Below are positions 1 through 7,182 of a stretch of DNA of 64,000 nt, piece after piece. How positions within the stretch are numbered: the stretch's first letter is position 1; each line of letters opens with the position of its first letter. The DNA is from Flavobacterium phragmitis. Lineage in GTDB: Bacteria > Bacteroidota > Bacteroidia > Flavobacteriales > Flavobacteriaceae. Position numbers and translations under genes: made by a program. Under the pieces are notes generated by a model that saw only the letters and a list, made by a program, of their open reading frames with translations, ran no database searches and was not told the DNA's origin. The stretch is from the NCBI RefSeq assembly GCF_900112575.1, contig NZ_FOMH01000007.1, positions 62,001 through 126,000 of the forward strand. Direction: 5' to 3'.

Positions 1-1031
1 GTGTATTGCGAAAGTTTGGTGTCCATTCCCATTGTATGGAAAAACTCAACAGTTTTGTTGATGGCTTCTTTTGCCACTTCTTCATCAGAACCGGAAAGAT
101 TAAAGATTCTTCTTCCGTATTGCGCCAGTTTTTCTTTCTTAGAATCAAACATTACAGTATACAAACTTGGACCAATAATTGCCAAAGTTCTGGCGTGATC
201 AATTTCATATAATGCTGTTAATTCATGACCAATCATGTGAGTCGCCCAATCGCTCGGAACTCCTTTTTGGATTAATCCGTTTAAAGCCATTGTACAGCTC
301 CACATAAAGTTGGATGCCAAAGTATAATCGGTTGGGTTTTTAACAACACCTGGACCAACTTCAATTAAAGTCTGTAGAATTCCTTCGGCAATTCTATCTT
401 GCAAAAAGGCATCAGTTGGATACGTTAAATATTGTTCCATTACGTGTGTGTAAGCATCAACAACACCATTTTCAAGTTGTCTTTTTGGTAAAGAAGCAAT
501 TACGGTTGGATCACAAATAGAGAATTGAGGAAACAAAGCGCTTCCGCCAGAAGATAATTTTTCCTGCGTTGCTTCAATGGTTACTACATAGCCAGAATTC
601 ATTTCACTTCCCGTTGCTGGTAAAGTTAAAACAGTTCCAAACGGCATTGCATTTTCTTTAATCAAAATTCTTTTTTGGAGAATATCAATTGGATTTCCTT
701 CAAAATTAACTGCGCCTGAAATAAATTTCACACCATCAATCACAGATCCGCCTCCAACAGCCAAAATAAAATCGATTTTTTCTGCTTTAATAACATCAAC
801 CGCTTTCATTAAAGTTTCAAATCTTGGATTTGGTTCAATACCGCCAAATTCTACAATTTCAAAACCTTTTAAGTTAGCCATTACCTTATCGTAAATTCCG
901 TTTTTAAAGATACTTCCACCTCCGTAAACCAAAAGAATTTTGGCATTTTTTGGAACTAGGGTCGAAAGTTTTTCAATTTGTCCTTTCCCGAAAACTAAGT
1001 TTGTCGGATTGTATAATTCAAAGTTAAGCAT
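1..1031 (-). CDS. Iron-type alcohol dehydrogenase, YqhD-like (3' end cut by window edge)
   Basis: The reading frame starts at an ATG (complement of 1029-1031) and stays open to the window edge, giving 343 codons, so about 45 C-terminal residues are missing compared with the ~387 aa of YqhD. The protein opens MLNFELYNPTNLVFGKG and has the glycine-rich nucleotide-binding motifs VYGGGS and AVGGGSVIDG. The metal-site segments are GVVDAYTHVMEQY, DWATHMIGHELTA and DHARTLA, which closely resemble NADPH-dependent aldehyde reductases of the YqhD/BdhA group. The likely role is cytosolic reduction of short-chain or peroxidation-derived aldehydes. The next gene on the same strand is a DJ-1/PfpI protein, which fits carbonyl stress, but a 339-bp repeat-rich gap separates them. 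The exact substrate is not determinable. Confidence 0.9.
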   Translation of the reverse strand, partial: MLNFELYNPTNLVFGKGQIEKLSTLVPKNAKILLVYGGGSIFKNGIYDKVMANLKGFEIVEFGGIEPNPRFETLMKAVDVIKAEKIDFILAVGGGSVIDGVKFISGAVNFEGNPIDILQKRILIKENAMPFGTVLTLPATGSEMNSGYVVTIEATQEKLSSGGSALFPQFSICDPTVIASLPKRQLENGVVDAYTHVMEQYLTYPTDAFLQDRIAEGILQTLIEVGPGVVKNPTDYTLASNFMWSCTMALNGLIQKGVPSDWATHMIGHELTALYEIDHARTLAIIGPSLYTVMFDSKKEKLAQYGRRIFNLSGSDEEVAKEAINKTVEFFHTMGMDTKLSQY

Positions 1032-1047
1032 GATTTTTTTTGAGTTT

Positions 1048-1374
1048 CTAAGATGCTGAGAAACTAAGATTCTAAGTTTTTTAGCATCGGGTTGATTTTA
1101 TTATTTTAATTTTTTAACCTGTTGGGTCTAATTATTTTCAACACATCGAAACATAGTTTTTGAAAATTTAAAAAAGTCGTTTCACTAATTTAAAAACACA
1201 TAGTTTAGCTATGTGTGGAAACTAGTTTCTTTTGTTCTCTTTTGCTTTTACACAAAAATCTATGTTTCTATGTGTTAAATTGTTTTTTTAGATTATACTC
1301 AACGCGGTATTTTAATAAAGTCTAAGTTGCTAAAATCTTAGAATCTTAGCAACTTAGTATCTCAGCATCTTTAG
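1048..1374. repeat. Outer inverted repeat pair in the 339-bp gap at 1032-1370
   Basis: The left copy (1048-1086) and the right copy (1326-1374) are in inverted orientation and share the core GATGCTGAGAWACTAAG and then ATTCTAAGWTTTTAGCA. The right copy carries one extra internal unit, TTGCTAAG. They flank a different palindromic element at 1140-1280. The right copy runs into the stop codon of the DJ-1-like gene at 1371. I see no ORF in this gap, so it is repeat sequence. Confidence 0.75.
1140..1280. repeat. Dispersed ~140-bp palindromic element, copy 1 of 3
   Basis: The element begins AACACATCGAAACATAG and ends ATCTATGTTTCTATGTGTT, so its ends are inverted repeats of each other. Inside it lie GTTTCAC and the small palindrome CACATAGTTTAGCTATGTG. 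Related copies occur at 6745-6887 and 50327-50463. It has no coding capacity and resembles a MITE- or REP-like element. Confidence 0.75.
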
Positions 1375-2132
1375 TTTAATTTCTGTAACAATTTTCCAGC
1401 TACCAATTTAGAAGATGCTGGGTTTTGCCCTGTAATTAAAAGTCCGTCTTCTACAGCATAAGGTTGCCAGTTTGGTCCTTTGGAAAAAATACCGCCGTTT
1501 GAAGCTAAAGCATCTTCCAATAAAAACGGAACCACTTTAGTTAAACCAACTGCTTCTTCTTCTTCGTTAGTAAATCCGGTTATTTTTTTACCTTTTACTA
1601 GATATTCCCCTTTTACTTTTACATTTTTCAAAACAGCAGGAGCGTGACAAACAAAAGCTACTGGTTTATTGTGTGTATAAAAAGATTCGATTAAAGCAAT
1701 AGAGTTTTGATCCTGCACCAAATCCCAAAGCGGACCGTGACCTCCTGGATAAAAAACAGCGTCATAATCTTTTTGGTTAACCGTTGACAGCTTTATAGTG
1801 TTTTTTAATTTTTCCTGTAAAACCTTATCAGCGTCAAAACGTTTGGTGTCTTCTGTTGCCGAAGCAGGATCGGCACTTTTTGGATCAATTGGCGGTTGTC
1901 CTCCAAGTGGAGACGCAATTGAAATTTCAACACCCTGATCTAATAATTCATAATAAGGAGCAGCAAATTCTTCAGACCAGAATCCTGTTTTTTCTCCGGT
2001 ATTGCCCAGCTTATCGTTGCTGGTTACAACAAATAATACTTTTTTCATTTCTTTTTTATTTGATTTTTGAGCCAAAGCAGAGGTACTTACAGCTGTAAAT
2101 GCAATTATTGCGAGTAATGCTATTTTCTTCAT
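1371..2132 (-). CDS. Secreted DJ-1/PfpI-family protein
   Basis: This 253-aa protein has a Sec signal peptide of about 22 residues ending SALAQ. The remainder is a class I glutamine amidotransferase-like domain of the Hsp31/DJ-1 type. The nucleophile elbow is VAFVCHAP with Cys162 followed by His163. A conserved Glu lies in TGFWSEE (about E54), and YPGGHGPLWD is the expected oxyanion-side loop. Cytosolic relatives are chaperones or glyoxalase-like enzymes; the signal peptide puts this one outside the cytoplasm. It diverges from a LysR regulator (2218) across 85 bp, so that regulator may control it. The enzymatic activity cannot be read from sequence. Confidence 0.88.
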   Translation of the reverse strand: MKKIALLAIIAFTAVSTSALAQKSNKKEMKKVLFVVTSNDKLGNTGEKTGFWSEEFAAPYYELLDQGVEISIASPLGGQPPIDPKSADPASATEDTKRFDADKVLQEKLKNTIKLSTVNQKDYDAVFYPGGHGPLWDLVQDQNSIALIESFYTHNKPVAFVCHAPAVLKNVKVKGEYLVKGKKITGFTNEEEEAVGLTKVVPFLLEDALASNGGIFSKGPNWQPYAVEDGLLITGQNPASSKLVAGKLLQKLN

Positions 2133-2217
2133 AAGATTAAATTTTGAACAAATTTACGGCTTATGTGATATCAGTAAAAATAAAATAAACTATGTTTGTT
2201 ATAAATAAAATTATATC

Positions 2218-3123
2218 ATGGTAAATCTAGAATGGTACAGAACATTTAAGGCGGTTTATAAAAATGGTAATTTTTCGGTTGCCGCCAAGGAGTTGTTTAT
2301 GAGTCAGCCTGCGGTTAGTCAGCAAATTTCTATGTTAGAAGCGCATGTTGGCAATAAATTATTCAACCGAAAATCAAAAGGCGTTGAACCAACAGAATAC
2401 GCTAAGTTACTGAATAATTTGATTATAGACGCACTAGATCGTCTCGAAAGTGTCGAAACCAGTTTTAGAGCTAAAGCAGAAGATGCCAATCGTTTGATTT
2501 CTGTCGGGATTTCGAAACATCTATTTGAATGTGTTGGAAATCTCTTGATTTCAAAATTTGATTTAATTGATTTTACTTTCGCAGAAAACGACGAACTCTT
2601 CGCATTGGTTGATGCTAAAAAATTAGATTTTGCTATTACCACAAAACGATTTGACACGTTTGATACGACTTACGAAGTTGTTGGAAAAATCAAATTGATA
2701 TTAGTTGCTCCAACTTCTTTGGATATTACTGAATTCCGCCAGAAATTAAAATCGGATAATTTTACTGAAATCGAACAGTGGCTCAATGCACAAAAGTGGT
2801 ACAGCCATGATGCGAGAATTCCGCATATAAAATTGTTCTGGCTTCATGCTTTCAATAAAAAAAGACCTTCAATGGTTCCGAATTATATTATTCCTTCAGA
2901 ATCAGAAATGCTTCGTCTTTTAGGCAAAAATGAAGGAGTTGCAGCTACATGGAATTGTAATGCGAGAGAATTTATTAAAAAGAATAAACTGCAGTTATTG
3001 TGGAACAGTTTTCATGTGCCGGAAGAATTTGTGTACTTATTGGCTCCGAAGAATAACAACTTAAAATCGTTTTTTGATATTATTGAAAAAGAACTGAAGT
3101 TGTTTTTTGGAAATCGTTTATGA
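2218..3123 (+). CDS. LysR-family transcriptional regulator
   Basis: This 301-aa protein carries an N-terminal winged HTH in residues 1-60 (WYRTFKAVYKNGNFSVAAKE, then MSQPAVSQQISMLEAHVG), which is typical of LysR proteins. The C-terminal part is a divergent substrate-binding-like domain. The gene is transcribed away from the DJ-1-like gene, an arrangement in which LysR proteins often regulate the divergent neighbour. A TAnnTTTG-type element (TATGTTTG, 2191-2198) lies 20 bp before the ATG. The inducer is unknown. Confidence 0.92.
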   Translation: MVNLEWYRTFKAVYKNGNFSVAAKELFMSQPAVSQQISMLEAHVGNKLFNRKSKGVEPTEYAKLLNNLIIDALDRLESVETSFRAKAEDANRLISVGISKHLFECVGNLLISKFDLIDFTFAENDELFALVDAKKLDFAITTKRFDTFDTTYEVVGKIKLILVAPTSLDITEFRQKLKSDNFTEIEQWLNAQKWYSHDARIPHIKLFWLHAFNKKRPSMVPNYIIPSESEMLRLLGKNEGVAATWNCNAREFIKKNKLQLLWNSFHVPEEFVYLLAPKNNNLKSFFDIIEKELKLFFGNRL

Positions 3124-3177
3124 TGCACTATCAATCGTTTATTCTTATTTTACGGGTGAAAATTCTTTCTTTTTCTT

Positions 3178-3208
3178 TTGACTATGTCTTTTAAAAAGAA
3201 TAAATTTG
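3178..3208 (+). promoter_or_regulatory. Bacteroidota-type promoter for the PKD lipoprotein
   Basis: TTG at 3178-3180 is followed, after 20 bp, by TAAATTTG at 3201-3208. This matches the TTG / TAnnTTTG pattern of Bacteroidota vegetative promoters. The start codon of the lipoprotein gene follows at 3237. Confidence 0.6.
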
Positions 3209-3236
3209 AGAATATAAACCACTAAAATTTCCAATT

Positions 3237-3605
3237 ATGAAAAAGATTGCAACAGTTTTAATGTTTACCATGGTATTTTTTATGATCAATTCTTGCAGTA
3301 AGAGCGATGATGAGGCAATTGTAGACTGTTTTGGTGATTCTATTTTAACTGAATTAAAACATTCGGCAGATGGAACAAATTCGAAAATAATTAATTACTC
3401 TATACAATATAGTGGCAGCAATACCGTAACTTCAGTAAAATGGACTTTTGGAGATGGAAAAACAGAGACAGTAAATACTGCAACAGGAGCTGTATCTCAT
3501 ACTTATAGTGCTTCTGGTACATTTGAAGTTAAAGCAGATGTGACACTTACTAAATCGGGAGGCAGCTGTACGGTTAGTCCTAAGAAGAATGTCACGGTAA
3601 ACTAG
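3237..3605 (+). CDS. Small PKD-domain lipoprotein
   Basis: This 122-aa protein has a lipoprotein signal with the modified Cys at about residue 20 (FFMINSC) followed by SKSDDEA. A single PKD-type Ig fold fills the rest: VKWTFGDGKTETV, then HTYSASGTFEVKADVT, the hallmark WxFGDG and YxxxGxYxV signatures. It is probably anchored in the outer membrane or periplasm. It stands alone with its own promoter and is followed by a 19-bp-arm palindrome. No specific function can be assigned. Confidence 0.85.
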   Translation: MKKIATVLMFTMVFFMINSCSKSDDEAIVDCFGDSILTELKHSADGTNSKIINYSIQYSGSNTVTSVKWTFGDGKTETVNTATGAVSHTYSASGTFEVKADVTLTKSGGSCTVSPKKNVTVN

Positions 3606-3627
3606 GGGTAAAAAGTTTTTTAACCGC

Positions 3628-3675
3628 AAATTGCACAAATTTTCACAAATGAATTCGTGAAAATTTGTGCAATTT
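3628..3675. repeat. Perfect inverted repeat, 19-bp arms
   Basis: The arms at 3628-3646 and 3657-3675 are perfectly complementary (AAATTGCACAAATTTTCAC), with a 10-nt loop containing GAATTC. It could end transcription of the lipoprotein gene but has no clear T-run, so I class it as an intergenic palindrome. Confidence 0.7.
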
Positions 3676-3767
3676 GTGTTTAAAATCATGCTTTCCAAAC
3701 TTGGAGGCTTTAAGTCGATAATAGATTAACTCTCATTCGTTATATTTGTTTGATACGATTTTTGACT

Positions 3768-4460
3768 ATGGAAAATTTACAAAATATTAGAATTGCGGTT
3801 GATGCGATTGTTTTTGGCTACAAAAACAATGATTTGTATGTGTTATTGATCGAACAGCAATTCGGAACTTCAGAAAAATATTGGGCTTTGCCAGGTGGTT
3901 TAGTTCAGAATTCAGAATCTTTGAGTGATGCCGTTATTCGGGAATTGCATGAAGAAACGAATGTACAGCTTACTTTTATGGAACAATTATACACTTTTGG
4001 CGATGATATTCACCGTGATTCAAGAAACCGTGTAATTTCAGTTGCTTATTATGCCTTAGTAGATGCTTCCAATTTAGAAATTAAAGCAGATACAGATGCA
4101 GAAAGAGTACAATGGTTTAAGATTGATGAGATTCCGTCTTTAGCATTCGATCATAATAGTATACTTCAAAAAGCAATTTCGAGACTTAAATCAAAGCTCA
4201 CTTATGAACCAATTGGCTTCGATTTGCTGCCGGAGGAATTCCTTTTCTCCGATTTGGAAAATCTCTATTGCACGATTTTGGAAAAAGAAATCGACCGCAG
4301 AAACTTCAGAAAAAAAATACTCAGTTACGGAATTTTAGAGGAGACCGAAAAATTTTCACCTATAAAAACAGGTCGTCCAGCAAAACTTTTTAAGTTTAAT
4401 AAGTTGAAATACAATGAATTGATTGAAAAAGGTTTTCACTTCGAAATAAAGTTTGCGTAA
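3768..4460 (+). CDS. nrtR: NrtR-type Nudix transcriptional regulator
   Basis: The predicted product is 230 aa, counted from the ATG at 3768. An upstream in-frame TTG at 3750 lies just 2 bp past the -7 element TATATTTG (3741-3748) and is unlikely. Residues 1-140 are a Nudix domain with PGG (42-44) and the box G44-x5-E50-x7-RELHEETNV. Residues ~150-230 match the winged-helix half of NrtR (GILEETEKFSPIKTGRPAKL). In this family ADP-ribose binding to the Nudix half releases DNA. The catalytic REx2EE residues are kept, unlike in many regulatory members, so residual hydrolase activity is possible. Two matching palindromic operators lie directly downstream, before prs. The related arabinose regulators of Bacteroidota share this architecture, but the gene context favours NAD metabolism. 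Confidence 0.85.
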   Translation: MENLQNIRIAVDAIVFGYKNNDLYVLLIEQQFGTSEKYWALPGGLVQNSESLSDAVIRELHEETNVQLTFMEQLYTFGDDIHRDSRNRVISVAYYALVDASNLEIKADTDAERVQWFKIDEIPSLAFDHNSILQKAISRLKSKLTYEPIGFDLLPEEFLFSDLENLYCTILEKEIDRRNFRKKILSYGILEETEKFSPIKTGRPAKLFKFNKLKYNELIEKGFHFEIKFA

Positions 4461-4472
4461 TTTTTACACAAA
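4452..4472. promoter_or_regulatory. Candidate NrtR operator 1
   Basis: This 21-bp imperfect palindrome consists of TTTGCGTAA, a 3-nt centre and TTACACAAA. It overlaps the last codons of nrtR and lies upstream of the -33 element of the prs promoter. It shares TTTGCGTA-N5-WACRCAAA with operator 2, whose start is 52 bp away, close to five helical turns. Confidence 0.6.
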
Positions 4473-4477
4473 ATAAA

Positions 4478-4507
4478 TTGTTTATTCAAAATTAAATTCT
4501 ACATTTG
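4478..4507 (+). promoter_or_regulatory. prs promoter
   Basis: TTG at 4478-4480 is followed after 19 bp by TACATTTG at 4500-4507, an exact TAnnTTTG -7 element. The last four bases of this -7 element are the first four bases of operator 2, so a bound regulator would occlude the promoter. Confidence 0.65.
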
Positions 4508-4524
4508 CGTATAATTAACGCAAA
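4504..4524. promoter_or_regulatory. Candidate NrtR operator 2, overlapping the prs -7 element
   Basis: This 21-bp palindrome has perfect 7-bp arms, TTTGCGT and ACGCAAA, around ATAATTA. It lies over the -7 element and predicted transcription start of prs, which fits repression. The start codon of prs follows at 4535. Confidence 0.65.
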
Positions 4525-4534
4525 CTACAACACT

Positions 4535-5368
4535 ATGATACTAAATCTCGACCCAAAATTCGCTCCGATTCAAAATCAGGAAGAAATCAAATTTCAAAGT
4601 TTTACATTTTCTGGTGGAGAGCCACACATTAAAATCAATCCGGATTTTGATGTTAATCAAAAAGTAACGATTACACACAGATTGAATTCATTCAACGATT
4701 TAGGTTTATTGTGTATCACAGTTGATGCGTTACGCAGAATGGACGTTAAGATCATCGATCTTTTTATTCCGTACTTCCCAGCTGCGAGACAAGACCGTGT
4801 TATGATTCCGGGAGAACCGTTATCTGTAAAAGTGTATGCAGACATTATCAATGCCATGCAATTGAATAAAGTGTTTGCTTTTGATGCACACTCTGAAGTG
4901 ACTCCAGCTTTGTTGAATAATAGTACTGTAATTCCGAACTATACTTTTATCAAAGAAGTGCTAAACAAAATAGGTCAAAACGTAAAATTGATTTCTCCAG
5001 ACGGAGGCGCTTTGAAGAAAATCTATAAAGTTTCTGAATTTCTAGGAGGAGTTGAGGTAGTAGAATGTAGTAAAAGCCGAGATGTAAAGACAGGAAAATT
5101 ATCTGGTTTTAAAGTGTATGAAGAGGATTTACAAGGAATGGATTGCTTAATTGTAGATGATATCTGCGACGGAGGCGGAACCTTTGTTGGTTTAGCCGAA
5201 GAATTGAAAAAGAAAAATGCAGGAAAACTGTACTTGGCCGTAAGCCACGGAATTTTCAATAAAGGTTTCGAAGTTTTAAATTGCTTTGATGGCATTTTTA
5301 CAACGAACTCTTTTAAAGACTTTGACGGTGAAAGTGTTCAAGTGATTGGATTGGATCAATTAGTTTAA
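4535..5368 (+). CDS. Short ribose-phosphate pyrophosphokinase-like enzyme (PRPP or ADPR-PP synthetase)
   Basis: The product is 277 aa from the ATG at 4535; an in-frame TTG at 4505 lies inside the operator. Canonical Prs is about 310-320 aa. Family motifs are present: FSGGEPHIKI (24-34), PYFPAARQDR (79-88), GEPLSVK (93-99), DAHS with His119, SPDGGALKK (154-162) and the PRPP loop VDDICDGGGT (207-216). The loop has DGGGT where housekeeping enzymes usually have TGGT or TAGT. Short Prs paralogs occur in phages next to NadV; in the NARP1 pathway such an enzyme pyrophosphorylates ADP-ribose instead of ribose 5-phosphate. The NAMPT-like gene in the same island (11984) makes either reaction plausible. 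Substrate is not settled by sequence. Confidence 0.85.
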   Translation: MILNLDPKFAPIQNQEEIKFQSFTFSGGEPHIKINPDFDVNQKVTITHRLNSFNDLGLLCITVDALRRMDVKIIDLFIPYFPAARQDRVMIPGEPLSVKVYADIINAMQLNKVFAFDAHSEVTPALLNNSTVIPNYTFIKEVLNKIGQNVKLISPDGGALKKIYKVSEFLGGVEVVECSKSRDVKTGKLSGFKVYEEDLQGMDCLIVDDICDGGGTFVGLAEELKKKNAGKLYLAVSHGIFNKGFEVLNCFDGIFTTNSFKDFDGESVQVIGLDQLV

Positions 5369-5372
5369 AAAA

Positions 5373-5504
5373 AGTTTCAGGTTTCAAGTTGTTGTTTAGA
5401 ACGTGAAACTTAAAATCAGAAAAAAGGAAATCTATTAATCGTTTCAGTTTTAAAACCCAAATTTTAAGTTCAGTGCACAACTTGAAACAAGAAAAACCTG
5501 AAAC
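5373..5504. repeat. Inverted repeat in the prs/5524 spacer
   Basis: GTTTCAGGTTTCAAGTTGTTG (first 20 bases from 5373) is mirrored by CAACTTGAAAC and CCTGAAAC at 5478-5504. The arms are imperfect because of inserted bases. The element fills most of the 155-bp spacer between prs and the next gene. Confidence 0.55.
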
Positions 5505-5523
5505 AAAAACAACCAAAAGTATT

Positions 5524-5859
5524 ATGAGTGATGATTTAAAACCAAGATTCATTGAGTCTTTAAGAAGAAACAATGATCAGATTAGAGAAGACAGAGCCAA
5601 AGTAATTGGTGAGGATTCAGAATTAATATACAGACGTCGAGTTGAAGACATTGAATTAAAAATCAAAAGACTCGAAAGAGAACAAGAAGGACTGATTGAT
5701 ATTAGTCCGTTGGATAAAAACAGTTTAACCTTTGCCGATTTTCAGCCAGAAGCTTTTGTACAAAAAGATATGGAGCTTTCGCTGACCATCAGAAATTTGA
5801 ATATCCAGTTTGAAGTAACAAAAAAAAGATTTGAGTATTTATTTGGTAAAAAATATTAG
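5524..5859 (+). CDS. Small coiled-coil protein of the NAD island
   Basis: This 111-aa protein starts at ATG 5524; the frame is open to 5473 but that part belongs to the spacer repeat. It is highly charged, with a probable coiled coil at about residues 25-60 (RRRVEDIELKIKRLEREQEG) and a second helical stretch near the C terminus. There is no signal peptide. The stop codon is two bases before the ATG of the VWA gene, implying translational coupling and perhaps a physical partnership. I do not recognise the family. Confidence 0.7.
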   Translation: MSDDLKPRFIESLRRNNDQIREDRAKVIGEDSELIYRRRVEDIELKIKRLEREQEGLIDISPLDKNSLTFADFQPEAFVQKDMELSLTIRNLNIQFEVTKKRFEYLFGKKY

Positions 5860-5861
5860 TC

Positions 5862-6737
5862 ATGGGAGGTACAAGATACGATATAAGCGCTCGTTTGAGC
5901 AGAGCAGAAGCAGCAGGTTATGGAAAAAAATCTGCTAGCGAGATATTTACACAAAATGCATTGCATAAGGCTCACGAATCTATGAATCCAAATGGAGTGA
6001 TTTTTAGAGAAGCGAGAGATTCAGACGTTCATCCCAATACAGTTCCAATTATTTTAGGACTGGACGTAACAGGGAGTATGGGACATATTCCGCACGAACT
6101 GATTAAAGAAGGTCTTCCAAAATTAATGGGAGGAATTATTCAGGGAGGCGTTCCAGATCCGGCACTTTTATTCTTAGGAATTGGTGATCATGAGTGCGAC
6201 AGATATCCTTTGCAAGTAGGACAATTTGAATCTGGCGATGAAGAACTGGATATGTGGTTAACGAGAACTTATATCGAAGGTGGAGGAGGAGGAAACGCTG
6301 GAGAAAGTTATCTCTTAGCGTGGTATTTTGCAGCCTTTCATACCAAAACCGATGCCTTCGAAAAAAGAGGACAAAAAGGATTATTGTTTACAGTGGGTGA
6401 TGAACCTGGTTTGAAAACACTTCCAGCATCAGCCATCAAAGAAATTATGGGGCAAGGACAACAGACTTATACGCATCTTGAATTATTGGCAGAAGCCCAA
6501 AAAAGATACGATGTTTATCACATTAGTGTACTGCATTCAGGACAAGCAATTAATGCCGATGTGGAATGGAAAGAATTGTTAGGACAAAATTGTTTATCAA
6601 TAGAAGATCATAGAGAAATTCCAAATGTAATCAAGAAAATAATCTGTGATAAACATAAAAGTTCAGGTTCAGGTTTAGGAACAATACCAGTTTCTGATAC
6701 AAATGATTCAGGTTTAGATAGTATACAAATGCTTTAA
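5862..6737 (+). CDS. Cytosolic VWA-domain protein of the NAD island
   Basis: This 291-aa protein has a MIDAS-type motif, LGLDVTGSMG with Asp68, at the start of a von Willebrand A fold, and a later conserved-looking loop GGGGGNAGESY followed by a LAWYFAAF helix. It has no signal peptide or membrane segment, so it is probably cytoplasmic. It is coupled to the preceding coiled-coil gene. VWA proteins usually mediate metal-dependent protein contacts, so it may be a scaffold for the surrounding enzymes, but no enzymatic motif is visible. It is unrelated to the bat-operon VWA proteins at 43-45 kb. Confidence 0.8.
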   Translation: MGGTRYDISARLSRAEAAGYGKKSASEIFTQNALHKAHESMNPNGVIFREARDSDVHPNTVPIILGLDVTGSMGHIPHELIKEGLPKLMGGIIQGGVPDPALLFLGIGDHECDRYPLQVGQFESGDEELDMWLTRTYIEGGGGGNAGESYLLAWYFAAFHTKTDAFEKRGQKGLLFTVGDEPGLKTLPASAIKEIMGQGQQTYTHLELLAEAQKRYDVYHISVLHSGQAINADVEWKELLGQNCLSIEDHREIPNVIKKIICDKHKSSGSGLGTIPVSDTNDSGLDSIQML

Positions 6738-6744
6738 ATTTTTC

Positions 6745-6887
6745 AAACATATAGAAACATAGATTTTTTTGAATACGAAAGATTAAAGAAAGAAACTAGT
6801 TTCTAACACATAGTTGCTATGTGAATTGATGCAAGTGAAACGCCTTTTTTAAGTTTCTAAAAATCTATGGTTCTATGTGTTAAAATG
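6745..6887. repeat. Dispersed ~140-bp palindromic element, copy 2 of 3
   Basis: The ends are ATATAGAAACATAGATTTTT and AATCTATGGTTCTATGTGTT, inverted with respect to each other. Inside are CACATAGTTGCTATGTG and GCAAGTGAAACGCCTTTTTT. It lies directly after the VWA gene. See copies at 1140-1280 and 50327-50463. Confidence 0.75.
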
Positions 6888-7182
6888 ATAATTACATTAA
6901 TCTTTAAAACTTTGCGATTTAGCGACTTTGCGAGATTAAAACATAAAGCATTTTTTCAGCTGCGAGATATTTGCTCGCAAAGACGCAGAGACGCAAAGTT
7001 TTTTTTACGCAGATTTAAAACGATTTAAGCAGATAAACGCAGATTGTTCATTTCTAAAATCTTAGAAGAAATCTTTTTGCATCTGCATTAAAAAAATCTT
7101 TTTAATCTTAGTAATCTGTGGCTTCAAAACAAAACCCTTTACGACTCTGTGGCTTTGCGAGATTAAAATAAATAAAAACAAA
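6888..7182. repeat. Repeat-filled remainder of the 445-bp gap before the PurA-like gene
   Basis: No ORF is visible. The segment 6908-7001 is an imperfect inverted repeat of the CTTTGCG type (ACTTTGCGATTTAGCGACTT against TGCTCGCAAAGACGCAGAG). The segment about 7002-7125 has a second pair built on CGCAGATT and AATCTGTG. CTTTGCGAGATTAAAA recurs at 6921 and near 7153. No convincing TAnnTTTG promoter or copy of the NrtR operator was found here. Confidence 0.55.

Noticed and set aside
1..212. Two short + strand frames at the window start
   Set aside because: They are antisense to the alcohol dehydrogenase frame, which has clear family motifs.
6888..7182. NrtR operator in the gap before the PurA-like gene
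   Set aside because: ACGCAAAG and TTTGCG occur but as part of common CTTTGCG repeats without the TTTGCGT/ACGCAAA spacing of the true sites.
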